Assembly (NCBI GenBank): GCA_963734865.1
Contig: CAVTIV010000006.1
Coordinates: 310,001-374,000, forward strand
Reading direction: 5' to 3'
Length of the DNA: 64,000 bases
Origin: CBDCUW01 sp963734865
Lineage (GTDB): Bacteria; Planctomycetota; Planctomycetia; Pirellulales; Pirellulaceae
Shown here: one piece after another, positions 37,098-46,153 of the stretch
Position numbering within the stretch: position 1 is the stretch's first letter
How the letters are laid out: each line of letters begins with the position of its first letter
Notes under the pieces: generated by a model
Database searches by the model: none
Told to the model about the DNA's origin: nothing
The model's input: the letters and a program-made list of their open reading frames with translations, nothing else
Program-made: the position numbers and the translations under genes

Positions 37098-38885
37098 ATG
37101 AGCCTAAGCATCGTACCTGCACTGAAGATACGTCAAACCGCACGCGGCGGCTATTTAACGCAACCCGACATGAAAGCTGTCGCGGACGAATTCGGTGTAC
37201 CCATGCATCGTGTGGAAGCATTGGTCACCTTCTTTCCGCACTTCACGACCGAGCCGCCACCGAAAGTCGAAGTGCACGTCTGCCGCGACATGAGTTGTCA
37301 TCTCAACGGTAGCGTCGCGATGACCGAGAAGATTCACCATTGGGCCGCGGAAAAATACGGCGATCAGGTGCACGTTTGCGGCGTCTCGTGTCTGGGACGT
37401 TGCGACCGACCACCGGCGGCGATGATCAACGAACGCCTGCTAGCGGCGCACGGCGAGCAAGACTTGAAAGACGCGGTTGACGCCTTGATGGAAGGTCGTC
37501 AGCCAACGTTCGACAGTGACCAGTCCCATGCCCAGCAACAGGTCGGCAAATGGGACATGGACATCTATGGTGGCACGGGCCAGTATTCGGCAGTGAAACG
37601 CTTCGTCGAAGAAGGGATGGATTCCGATCTGGTCTTGCGTGCCTTGGAAACGGCAAACTTATTGGGCATGGGTGGTGCGGGAGGTCGTGCCTACCTGAAA
37701 TGGGGTGACGTTCGCGGCGCCAAATCGAGAACGGGCTGCAAATACATCGTCTGCAATGCCGACGAAAGCGAACCGGGCACATTCAAGGATCGCGATATCT
37801 TGCTGGCCGCACCTTATCTAACGATCGAAGGAATGATACTCGCCGCGCTTGTCGTGCGTGCCAGCGAAGGTTGGATCTACATTCGCCACGAGTATCCCGA
37901 ACAGATACGAAAGTGTCGCGAAGAAATTGAACGGGCGTGCAGAATGGGCGCCTGTGGCAATGACATTTTTGAAAGTGGGCGGTCGTTCAAGTTGGAGGTG
38001 TATGAAAGCCCCGGTGGCTACATCTGCGGTGAACAAACCGCATTGATCGAGGCGATGGAAGACAAACGCGCTGAGCCGCGTATCCGGCCACCCGAGTTGA
38101 TGACCAACGGGCTCAATCAAGAGCCAACGCTGCTATCGAACGTCGAAACATTCGCCTGGGCGCCCGCGATTCTCAAAGATGGCGGCAAGTGGTTTGCCGA
38201 GCAGGGCCAGCGGAAGACGCTGTTGGCCAAGGGTAGCGAGCCGATGATGAAGGGAAAGCGTCTCTTTTCAATCAGTGGCGATCTGGTCAAACCGGGCGTC
38301 TACGAGGTGGAGACCGGCATTACGCTCGGTGAACTGATCGACAAACATTGCGGCGGAATGGCGGACGGAAAAGAGATCGTCGCGGTTGCATTGAGCGGTC
38401 CGTCGGGTGGGCTATTACCGGCAAAAATTCCAGTCAAATTTCTTAATCGTCGTTTTGTCGAAAAGAATGTTCCTGAGGGTGTGACGGAGATCAGTGTTCG
38501 CGATCTTCCGCTGGACATCAACGTTTCACGCGCCGTTGGCTACATGGTCGGGGCGGGAATGGTGGTCTACGGCGAAGGCTGCAATGTGCTTGCCGAGGCA
38601 GTCGCCAATAGTCGCTTCTACCGCAACGAATCTTGCGGAAAATGTGTCCCGTGCCGAATCGGCTCCCAAAAGATCACCGACATGGGCGAGCGTCTGTTGG
38701 CGGGCCAGGTCAGTCTTGAAGAGTTGAAAACATTTGAACCGACCGCGATGCAGCTGAGCAGTGTGATGGTCAATACCAGCATCTGCGGATTGGGCGCCGT
38801 CGCGAGCAATCCCCTGAGCAGTTTCTTGAAGTACTTTCCCGAGCTGGCCCGCGAGGCTTGCGGCGCTAAAACGGCAGGAGCCTGA
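37098..38885 (+). CDS. NuoE-NuoF fusion, NADH-oxidising flavin/Fe-S subunit
   Basis: 595 residues. Residues 1-130 are NuoE-like: ADEFGVPMHRVEALVTFFPHF, then a [2Fe-2S] Cys set in VCRDMSCHLNG and VCGVSCLGRCDRPP. Residues about 150-590 are NuoF-like: LLGMGGAGGRAYLKWGDVRG (the FMN/NADH loop, with GG where most NuoF have GF), CNADESEPGTFKDRDIL, GGYICGEQTALIEAMEDKRA, and the [4Fe-4S] set ESCGKCVPCRIGSQ with SICGLGAVASNP. Such E-F fusions are known from HoxF-like and bacterial formate dehydrogenase/hydrogenase diaphorases. It should oxidise NADH (or reduce NAD+) in the cytoplasm and pass electrons to the Fe-S protein encoded five bases downstream. The operon has no other complex I genes, and no hydrogenase or formate dehydrogenase catalytic subunit is encoded nearby. 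Confidence 0.9.
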   Translation: MSLSIVPALKIRQTARGGYLTQPDMKAVADEFGVPMHRVEALVTFFPHFTTEPPPKVEVHVCRDMSCHLNGSVAMTEKIHHWAAEKYGDQVHVCGVSCLGRCDRPPAAMINERLLAAHGEQDLKDAVDALMEGRQPTFDSDQSHAQQQVGKWDMDIYGGTGQYSAVKRFVEEGMDSDLVLRALETANLLGMGGAGGRAYLKWGDVRGAKSRTGCKYIVCNADESEPGTFKDRDILLAAPYLTIEGMILAALVVRASEGWIYIRHEYPEQIRKCREEIERACRMGACGNDIFESGRSFKLEVYESPGGYICGEQTALIEAMEDKRAEPRIRPPELMTNGLNQEPTLLSNVETFAWAPAILKDGGKWFAEQGQRKTLLAKGSEPMMKGKRLFSISGDLVKPGVYEVETGITLGELIDKHCGGMADGKEIVAVALSGPSGGLLPAKIPVKFLNRRFVEKNVPEGVTEISVRDLPLDINVSRAVGYMVGAGMVVYGEGCNVLAEAVANSRFYRNESCGKCVPCRIGSQKITDMGERLLAGQVSLEELKTFEPTAMQLSSVMVNTSICGLGAVASNPLSSFLKYFPELAREACGAKTAGA

Positions 38886-38890
38886 ATATC

Positions 38891-41392
38891 ATGAGCAACG
38901 CTCCTACCGACCCCGCCGTCAATTTCAATATCGATATCGTCGAAGAGGTTCGCCCCGACGACGAAGGTCTGTTCGCGCGGGACGTGGACGGCCAGCTGAT
39001 TCGAGTCGAGCGGGCAACGGCGGCCGAGTTAGACGAGGATGTGACGCTGACCATCGATGGTCGCGAAATCACCGTCAAGAAAGCGGTCCCGGAATGCGAC
39101 AGCCAGGGAAATATCAAGAGGAATCCTGACGGCTCACCGGTGCCGCGTCCGACCACGATCTACGATGCGACCAGCGAAGCATTCGTGTTGCAACCAGGAG
39201 ATGCCCACCCGATCCCCGCGTTGTGCCATCGCGAGCACCTGCCGCCGGTGGGCGTCTGCCGTGTCTGCGTGGTCGAAGCAGCGGAAATGACCAAGCACGG
39301 TCTTCGTAAAAAGCTGGTGCCATCCTGCAAACAGAGCGTGTCCGATGGGATGGTCGTTCATACGATCAATAGCGAAGCGGATCCGGATGCGGCCGAGACG
39401 GTGCAAGCGGCTAGCCGAACGGTGGTCGAATTGTTGATGGCCGACCACTTGCCGTTGTCCCAAACTGACGCGCCAGGCAACGAATTGGCGGCGATTGCCA
39501 AGCGTCTCAATGCCAGCAGCACGCGTTTCTCTCCGCTGGCCGCTCCCCGCGGGCAGGACAACAGTAGCCAGATGATCTTGGTTGACCACGACCAATGCAT
39601 CCTGTGCGGTCGATGTCAACGAGGCTGCAATTGGATCAAGGGAAACAACGTCATTGGTCGTGGCGGCAAGGGCTACGACTCGCGTGTCGTGTTCGATCTT
39701 GACAATCCGATGGGCGACAGCACCTGTGTTTCCTGCGGAGAATGCGCGGTCAGTTGTCCGACCGGCGCGCTCGAGTTTCAGCCCTCGTTCATTGAATCCC
39801 AGATCGCGCGGGTTCGACAGGAACTTCAAGAGGAGCACAAGGACGGAGATATCGTCACGGCCGACGAAATGATCAAGTACAAAATCTTCTCCGGTATCCC
39901 CTACAAGTTCTTGCAGTTCAACGGTGCCGCGGTTGTGCATCGAAAACTGAATCAAGGTGATGTGCTATGTCGCGAGGGCGAGTACGGCTCGACCGCGTTC
40001 ATTATCCTTGACGGCGAATTCGAGATCTTTCTAAGTAGCAACCGCGGCGCAGTGCGTAACAAACCTGCCGACGGCCTGATGGGTTTTTTGGGGGGATTCA
40101 AATCGGTCTTGGAGCGAGTCGGTGGAAAGCCAAAACTGGGCGATATCGGATCCGCCGAATTGGGCGATGGCGAGCGGATCCTGCGCGACAGGAACGACGT
40201 GATTCTCGGAGAAATGACATGCATGAACCGATACCCACGGTCGGCGACCGTCGTCGCAACCAAACCCTCGCACGTGTTAGAGATTCGACGCAACGTGTTG
40301 TTCATGCTGCAACGCAATGCGGTCAGTCGCGAGATTCTTGATCGGGTTTACCGGGAACGCTCGCTACGTGGTCAACTTGCAAGTCTTCCACTGTTCAAGG
40401 ACCTCAGCGACGAATCGAAGCAGCAAGCGAGCAATTTCCTGGCCGACAAGGCCGATTTGGTATCGGTCGACCCACTGCAAACCATCTTCAAGCAGGATGA
40501 ACCCGCCGATGACTACTACGTCAATCGCCTGGGGTTTGTCAAAGTCACCCAGAGGTATGGTCGCGACGAGCGAGTACTCAACTATCTCGGACCGGGTACC
40601 GGATTCGGTGAAATCGGATTGCTCAGCGGGATGGGAAACACGCTCAATGATGACTTGGGCGTCGAATCCCGTCGTGGTTATCGGACCGCTACCTGCTCGG
40701 CGTTGGACCATGTCGAACTCTATCGCATTCGTGGCGAGCATTTTCGAGAATTGCTCAAACGATTCCCCGACATCGTGCCGCGGCTGGTGGACAATGCCAA
40801 GACGCTACTGGAAAAGGACCGCGAAGCGCGGTCGCGGCTGCAGGCGATCGAGGCGGATAGTTTTTTAGATCAAGGGCTGTTCCTGGCACAGAGTCTGTTA
40901 GTTCTCGATCTTGAACGCTGTACCCGCTGTGACGAATGCACCAAAGCGTGCTCGGATACCCACGATGGCGTCACGCGGCTGGTCCGCGATGGACTCCGCT
41001 TTGATAAATACTTGGTGGCAAGCAGCTGCCGTTCTTGTATGGACCCGGTGTGTCTGGTCGGCTGCCCGGTCGATGCGATTCATCGCAATGGCGAGTCCTT
41101 AGAAATTGATATCGAAGACTATTGCATCGGCTGCGGACTGTGCGCTAACAACTGCCCGTACGGGAACATCAACATGCATGGCTTCCCCAAGCAGGCGGTC
41201 AATGCCAAGGGCAAGCTGCAAGATGTCTTCGAGCAGCGCGATGGAAAACAGGTCGCTGTGATTCAGCAGCGTGCGACCACCTGTGACCTATGTCGCAGCG
41301 TCGATGGTCGGCCCAGTTGCGTCCACGCCTGCCCCCACGAAGCCGCGTTTCGGATGACTGGCGCCGAATTGATGAACATCGTCAGCAATTGA
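38891..41392 (+). CDS. Iron-sulfur protein with NuoG-like N-terminus and two cyclic-nucleotide-binding domains
   Basis: 833 residues, frame intact. Domain order: (1) about 95-190, NuoG-type [2Fe-2S] domain, CHREHLPPVGVCRVCVVE followed by VPSCKQ; the next NuoG cluster (HPLDCxxC) is missing, with MADHLPLSQTD in its place; (2) about 230-300, two [4Fe-4S] sets, QCILCGRCQRGCNW and CVSCGECAVSCPTGA; (3) about 335-480, cNMP-binding fold with LNQGDVLCREGEYGSTAFII and cassette GEMTCMNRYPRSATV; (4) about 495-640, second cNMP fold with FGEIGLL and a long insert before RTATC; (5) about 670-825, four [4Fe-4S] sets like DmsB/HybA subunits (CTRCDECTKAC, SCRSCMDPVCLVGCP, CIGCGLCANNCP, CDLC...SCVHACP). Inferred electron link between the NADH subunit and the cytochromes, possibly gated by a cyclic nucleotide. 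Confidence 0.88.
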   Translation: MSNAPTDPAVNFNIDIVEEVRPDDEGLFARDVDGQLIRVERATAAELDEDVTLTIDGREITVKKAVPECDSQGNIKRNPDGSPVPRPTTIYDATSEAFVLQPGDAHPIPALCHREHLPPVGVCRVCVVEAAEMTKHGLRKKLVPSCKQSVSDGMVVHTINSEADPDAAETVQAASRTVVELLMADHLPLSQTDAPGNELAAIAKRLNASSTRFSPLAAPRGQDNSSQMILVDHDQCILCGRCQRGCNWIKGNNVIGRGGKGYDSRVVFDLDNPMGDSTCVSCGECAVSCPTGALEFQPSFIESQIARVRQELQEEHKDGDIVTADEMIKYKIFSGIPYKFLQFNGAAVVHRKLNQGDVLCREGEYGSTAFIILDGEFEIFLSSNRGAVRNKPADGLMGFLGGFKSVLERVGGKPKLGDIGSAELGDGERILRDRNDVILGEMTCMNRYPRSATVVATKPSHVLEIRRNVLFMLQRNAVSREILDRVYRERSLRGQLASLPLFKDLSDESKQQASNFLADKADLVSVDPLQTIFKQDEPADDYYVNRLGFVKVTQRYGRDERVLNYLGPGTGFGEIGLLSGMGNTLNDDLGVESRRGYRTATCSALDHVELYRIRGEHFRELLKRFPDIVPRLVDNAKTLLEKDREARSRLQAIEADSFLDQGLFLAQSLLVLDLERCTRCDECTKACSDTHDGVTRLVRDGLRFDKYLVASSCRSCMDPVCLVGCPVDAIHRNGESLEIDIEDYCIGCGLCANNCPYGNINMHGFPKQAVNAKGKLQDVFEQRDGKQVAVIQQRATTCDLCRSVDGRPSCVHACPHEAAFRMTGAELMNIVSN

Positions 41393-41427
41393 GCATCGCT
41401 AAGGCAAATACGATGATCGCAAGGCCG

Positions 41428-42377
41428 CTACCGTTTGGCGTCGTGACAGGTGTCGCACCTTTGTCGAATGGCTGATACGCCTTTGCGAACGCCCTCGGCA
41501 TCACCTCGACCGATGGCCGCAACGACTCCCTCCGAAGCTTCCATCATGCTGCGGCTCAGCTGCTTGTAATCATCGTCATCCGCCTCATCAAGGCCTTCCT
41601 TGGTCAGCACTTCGCCAAAAACCGAAATCAACTCGGCCTCGCGGCGGATCTTATCGGCATTGGCCCGGATCGATGCCTCGTTGCGGCTGGAATCCTCCAG
41701 CGAATCGATCACGGTATCGGCGTATTCCATCAGTGGTGAGCGGTCGACGATCAGCGACCAATCGTTTTCCGGATCACCGCGGCGGGATGACAAACCCGAT
41801 CCGGCCACCAGGTCCTGCAGATCTGCCTTCCGCAACTTTGCCTCGTTGTAAACCTGAGTCGATCCCGCCTTGCAGTTGAAAGCCGTGCGGGCGAGCAAAT
41901 CGCGAGCCGCCGCCGCCTGGTCCTTCCATCGCACATCACCACCATGTTCGCTGATCACGGCAAACATCATCGCCAACACCGTCAAATCCAATCGAGCCTC
42001 CATGTAACCACCGCCGTTAAACGCACCCGGAGTCGTGACGACAGAATCAAAGTGCAATTTCAATCGTTTGACTTCGTCTTCGATTGAGATTGGGCTGATC
42101 AACGCCGACCAGCCGTCGGCGGCAGCACCTTTGGGCGATGGCGCCTCGTGTCTGCGCTGGCTGCCGATGCCACAGCAGCGGCAGTCGATCGCCGAACCGA
42201 AGACAAAGTCGGACGTTGGCCACGAAACGCTTCGGAGAGGTCCTCGAAAAAGGCGGCATTCAAGTCTTTGTCGGCGAACTTCGGCGGCGGCGCACGACGC
42301 TCGTCTGCCCAAGTCTGTTCGACCCGCATGAACAACAACAACAAACATGCGGCGCGACAAACGGGCGAAACAGTCAT
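41428..42377 (-). CDS. Cytochrome c'-like protein with one C-terminal heme site (frameshifted)
   Basis: About 315 residues. ATG 42377 gives a signal peptide, MTVSPVCRAACLLLLFMRVE, then QTWADERRAPPPKFADKD. Somewhere between about 42110 and 42220 reading moves to the frame carrying HEAPSPKGAAADGWSALISP and the rest of the protein. The body is mostly helical and Ala/Arg/Glu-rich, with two regions that look like repeats of a four-helix unit. The only heme site, CDTCHDAKR, is at the extreme C-terminus, as in cytochrome c'. Here it follows GVSAIRQR. It converges on the cytochrome operon 36 bases away. A role as a small electron carrier or NO/peroxide-related sensor is speculation. Confidence 0.7.
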
Positions 42378-42452
42378 CTTCAATGATCCTCTTTGCGAAC
42401 GGATTGCCGAGTCACGGTTCCCCCGGCTGTTACCCGTTGCGCTGCCAACGAT

Positions 42453-42530
42453 GGTGCTGGGGCCGAATTGGTGCTGGGGCCGGATTGGTGCTGGGGCCGG
42501 ATTGGTGCTGGGGCCGAATTGGTGCTGGGG
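42453..42530. repeat. 17-bp tandem repeat, about 4.6 copies
   Basis: Units ggtgctggggccgaatt / ggtgctggggccggatt at 42453-42469, 42470-42486, 42487-42503 and 42504-42520, then a partial copy to 42530. Units 1 and 4 have gaatt; units 2 and 3 have ggatt. It lies in the 420-base divergent gap (42378-42797) between the cytochrome c'-like gene and the TPP decarboxylase gene. The rest of the gap has a purine run, gagagagagggggagagg (about 42640-42657), and no gene. Confidence 0.93.
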
Positions 42531-42797
42531 AGTCAATTTCCTTCGATGTTCCCCTTGTACAGTATAGCATCCCCGGCTGCACTCGTCCGCCGCGGATTCC
42601 GCGGCTCACTTGGCCACAGCGAACCGTGCGCCTACAGTGAGAGAGAGGGGGAGAGGGAATCGAAAGAGTGCTGCGTCGCATCATCCAATCCGTCATCAAA
42701 GCGGCGACCGCATGGTCGGCCAGCAATCCGGTCGCAATATCGGCATGCCGGCGTTTTGATATCCTGCCTTCGCTCAGCCAAGCTGGAGGAATTTAGC

Positions 42798-44494
42798 ATG
42801 AACGATCAACCACGCGAACGCCTCGACCGCCCAAATTCGAGGACGGACAACGTATCGATTGGGCAATACTTGATTCAACGGCTTCGTGACTACGGCGTCG
42901 ATGACGTGTTCGGGATTCCGGGCGACTATGTCCTGTCGTTTTATAGCGATTTGGAGAGTAGCCCGATCAATGTTGTCGGTTGTACCCGCGAAGACTGTGC
43001 CGGTTTTGCCGCTGACGCTTATGCGCAGATTCGCGGAATGGGGGCGTTGTGTGTGACCTATTGCGTGGGCGGATTGAGCGTTTGTAACTCGATTGCCGGC
43101 GCGTACGCTGAAAAGTCACCGGTGGTGGTGATCTCTGGATCACCGGGACTCAAGGAACGTACGAAAGGCGCCTTGCTGCATCACATGGTTCGCGACTTCC
43201 GAACACAGTTGGATGTATTCGAGAAGTTCACAATCGCGGGAACCGACCTCAGCGATCCGCTGACTGCCTTTTCGGAAATCGATCGTGTCTTGGATGCCGC
43301 GGATCGATTCAAGCGACCGGTCTATATCGAACTGCCGCGGGACATGGTTCACGTCGTACCGCCGATCGCGCATGGCTTTGCCTACCATGCGCACGAGAGC
43401 GACCCCCAGGCGACGGCCGAGGCGATCGCGGAAACGATTGCCAGATTATTGAAAGCGAAAAAGCCCGTGATTTTGGCTGGTGTCGAAATGCACCGATTTC
43501 GTCTGCACGACGAATTGTTGCAATTAGCCGATTCAGCGGGGATTCCCATTGCCGCTACGATCTTAGGAAAAAGTGTGATCAGTGAGCGACATCCCAACTT
43601 CGTCGGCTTGTACGAAGGGGGACTGGGCGACCCAGCCGTCACCGAATTTGTCGAACAGAGTGATTTGATTTTATTGCTCGGCAATTCCTCAGCGATATCA
43701 ATCTCGGCATCTACACGGCGAATCTTGATCCTGATCGATGTGTCTATGCAACGAGTGAATCGTTGAGGATTTCGCATCATCACTATCACAACGTCGATTT
43801 GAAAGAGTTTTTGGTGGGCCTGAACAACGCGAATCCGAAGACCACCAAACGATCCATTCCCGAATCGATACGAAAGCCCGGCGGCATCGATCTGCAAAGC
43901 TGCCCGCCCAGCGACAAGGAATTGTGCACCAGCAGAATGATGGCTTTGCTGAATCAACGCTTGGACGCCGATACGATCGTGATTGCCGACGTTGGCGATT
44001 CGCTGTTTGCCGCGACAGAGCTGACGATTCACGAACGTGGCGAGTTTTTGAGCCCCGCCTATTACACATCGATGGGATTTAGCGTACCGGCGGCACTCGG
44101 CGCCGCGACAGCCAGACCCGACCATCGAATCGTCGTGATCGTCGGCGATGGCGCGTTTCAGATGACCGGCCAAGAGTTAAGCTCGCTGATCCGCGACGGA
44201 CGCACTCCGATTGTCATCGTGCTGGACAATCATGGATACGGTACCGAGCGGTACTTGCACGCCGGTGAGTGGAAGTACAACGAGATACCGGCATGGAAGT
44301 ACTGCGATCTGTTGAAGGTCTATGGCGGTGGTCAGAGCCATCACGTGACAACGGAATCCGCATTCGACACCGCCTTGGGGTCAGCCTGGAACGATACCAC
44401 TCAAGCACACTTGATCCACGCGAAGTTGATGGAAGGCGATGCCAGTGTTACGCTCAAACAATTGGCGGCCCGAATGAGCGCCAATGTGCGTTAG
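42798..44494 (+). CDS. TPP-dependent 2-oxoacid decarboxylase (pyruvate/indolepyruvate type, frameshifted)
   Basis: About 565 residues. ATG 42798 has a good ribosome-binding site, GGAGGA at 42785-42790. The N-terminal TPP domain shows GVDDVFGIPGDYVLSFYSDL and the catalytic Glu region CTREDCAGFAADAYAQIRG. The first frame derails near 43685 after DLILLLG; the next frame supplies FLSDINLGIYTANLDPDRC and RISHHHYHNVDLKEFLVG. The C-terminal TPP domain has VVIVGDGAFQMTGQELSSLI and VIVLDNHGYGTERYL, the GDG...N cofactor motif. Such enzymes decarboxylate pyruvate, indolepyruvate or phenylpyruvate non-oxidatively to aldehydes. Which one cannot be decided by eye. Not obviously linked to the neighbouring genes. 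Confidence 0.88.
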
Positions 44495-44661
44495 TTCGGG
44501 TTGGTTTTCGCCTAGACCGGACCAAGGAGCTTTCGCGACGCCGTTTCGACAACGACTCTTCTTCTGTCGCATCCTTGCACCATTTGCCCATCCGGGTCGG
44601 TTAAGATTTGGGCTTTGCGTCGCGGTGCACCAAAAGCCGATTTGCCGATAAAGACAATTTG

Positions 44662-45252
44662 ATGAGTCAACAAGATCCAGCCGATGATTTTTCCCCGGGC
44701 AATCCTTATTCACCCTCGCGGACCAACGGGTTGACGGCGGCCGGCGGACCGATCGAGCTGGGCGACGTCACATCGCGTGGGATGGTCGGGCAAGTTCAAA
44801 TCCTCGGTGTGTTGATGATCGTCCAGGGTGTGTTTGTATCGCTGATGGGCATCGCGGTTGGCGGCTATGCGGTGCTGATGCCGCAGATGTTTCAACAGAT
44901 GCAACAACAAGCTGCGGGCCAAGGGGGAAATGCGCCCCCAATGCCAGCGAATATGCCTCTATGGATCGGCATCGGCGGCGGATTGCTCGCGGTGACGATG
45001 CTGTTGATCGGCTTCCTGACCGTATTCGCGGGTATTCGCACGATGAAATTCCAGGGCCGAGTGTTTAGCATCGTAATGTTGTGCGTGGGCCTGCTGACCA
45101 TTCTCACCTGTTATTGCTTGCCGACGCAGGTTGCGCTATCGATCTATGGTCTGATCGTTCTGCTGAACGCTCCGGTGCGCGATGCGTTTCGCTTCGCTGA
45201 GCAGGGCCATTCCGCACGCGAGATTCAGCTGGCATTCTTGTCAGTTCCCTAG
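44662..45252 (+). CDS. Hypothetical membrane protein
   Basis: A 196-residue protein from ATG 44662 (MSQQDPADDFSPGNPYSPS). After a 45-residue polar, Pro-rich N-terminus there are about four hydrophobic helices: VQILGVLMIVQGVFVSLMGI, IGIGGGLLAVTMLLIGFLTV, VFSIVMLCVGLLTILTCYCL and VALSIYGLIVLLNA. A Gln/Met-rich loop (MPQMFQQMQQQAAGQGG) joins the first two. No catalytic motif. It is followed 30 bases later by another membrane protein with the same layout, a polar Pro/Asn-rich tail and then four helices, so they may be paralogues in one operon. Confidence 0.75.
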   Translation: MSQQDPADDFSPGNPYSPSRTNGLTAAGGPIELGDVTSRGMVGQVQILGVLMIVQGVFVSLMGIAVGGYAVLMPQMFQQMQQQAAGQGGNAPPMPANMPLWIGIGGGLLAVTMLLIGFLTVFAGIRTMKFQGRVFSIVMLCVGLLTILTCYCLPTQVALSIYGLIVLLNAPVRDAFRFAEQGHSAREIQLAFLSVP

Positions 45253-45282
45253 CCCCCCTGCAAAGCAAGGCGTCCCTGTGCG

Positions 45283-45975
45283 ATGAATCACGACCACAAC
45301 GACGAAACTTCCCCTGCCCCGCAAGCGGCGGCACAAAACCCGTTTGTCGACGTGCGAGAGGGCGGGATCCGATCGACCCAGGACGTCCGACCGACCCCGG
45401 CAACGGTGTTGGCTGTCGTGGGCGCGATTCTGGGCATACTGGGTCTGCTGTCGTCGCTGGCCGGCCTTTTGAATACGTTCTTCAGCCGTCAGCTTGCTTC
45501 GATGTTCAATCAGGGCGGTCCGTTCCAGGACGCTCAAACCGAGATGAACGAAAAGATGGCGGCGGTGCTGGCCAACTATTTCATCCCCAATCTGCTGTTG
45601 AGCATCGCTGGGATCGTTCTGTTCGTTTTGTTGGTCAGCGGCGCCGTCGGTTTGCTAACGGGCAAAGCATGGAGCCGCAATCTGCTTCGTCGAGTACTGC
45701 TGCTGCTGATCATCTACGAAGTCATTCGCCTGGTCGCCTACGGGTTGATGCAAATGGAAATCATGCCGATCACTCGCGAGTACATGGAACGAATCGCCGA
45801 TGCCGATACAAATTCGCCGGGAGGGCAATTCGTCTCAAAAATCTCAGGCATCATGATGGTCGTTGGCGTCGTCATGTGGAGCGGATGGTTCTCAATCAAG
45901 ATAGCGATGATGATCTGGGCACGGCGATATCTCGGGAAGAACCATCTGGATGAATACTTTGCCAGTAAAGACTAA
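45283..45975 (+). CDS. Hypothetical membrane protein
   Basis: A 230-residue protein with a polar N-terminus (MNHDHNDETSPAPQAAAQNP) and about four membrane helices: ATVLAVVGAILGILGLLSSL, NLLLSIAGIVLFVLLVSGAV, LLRRVLLLLIIYEVIRLVAY and SGIMMVVGVVMWSGWFSIKI. The first loop is amphipathic (FFSRQLASMFNQGGPFQDAQ). No known domain recognised. Same strand and same general build as the preceding gene, 30 bases apart. Confidence 0.75.
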   Translation: MNHDHNDETSPAPQAAAQNPFVDVREGGIRSTQDVRPTPATVLAVVGAILGILGLLSSLAGLLNTFFSRQLASMFNQGGPFQDAQTEMNEKMAAVLANYFIPNLLLSIAGIVLFVLLVSGAVGLLTGKAWSRNLLRRVLLLLIIYEVIRLVAYGLMQMEIMPITREYMERIADADTNSPGGQFVSKISGIMMVVGVVMWSGWFSIKIAMMIWARRYLGKNHLDEYFASKD

Positions 45976-46063
45976 CTGGCCGGTCGACGTTCAATGGAGA
46001 GGAATGTGCGGCACGGAGAAGGGATCCAGTCGGCCCGGGTTGAAGTGGCCTGACTCTCAGTGT

Positions 46064-46150
46064 CTTGTCTTTACCCACATTTCTTTCAACTGTGACATGG
46101 AAAACCCTCTGAGATGCCTTCGGCATCGATAAGATGTGGGTAATGACAAG
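46064..46150. mobile_element. MITE-like element with 17-bp terminal inverted repeats and 10-bp direct repeats
   Basis: An 87-bp unit whose ends are inverted copies of each other: 46064-46080 (cttgtctttacccacat) and 46134-46150 (atgtgggtaatgacaag) match at 16 of 17 positions. It is flanked exactly by a 10-bp direct repeat, ctctcagtgt, at 46054-46063 and 46151-46160, as expected for a target-site duplication. Inside is a short hairpin, gatgcc-ttc-ggcatc (46113-46127). It has no coding capacity, so any movement would need a transposase from elsewhere. The right-hand direct repeat contains the stop codon of the ECF sigma gene. Confidence 0.75.
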
Positions 46151-46153
46151 CTC

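Noticed and set aside
39134..39955. 273-residue minus-strand open frame opposite the Fe-S/cNMP gene
   Set aside because: No domain features; the plus strand encodes clear Fe-S motifs over the same bases.
46057..46153. C-terminal extension of the ECF sigma factor through the MITE-like element
   Set aside because: It appears only in the uncorrected frame; restoring one base gives a typical short C-terminus and a stop at 46154.
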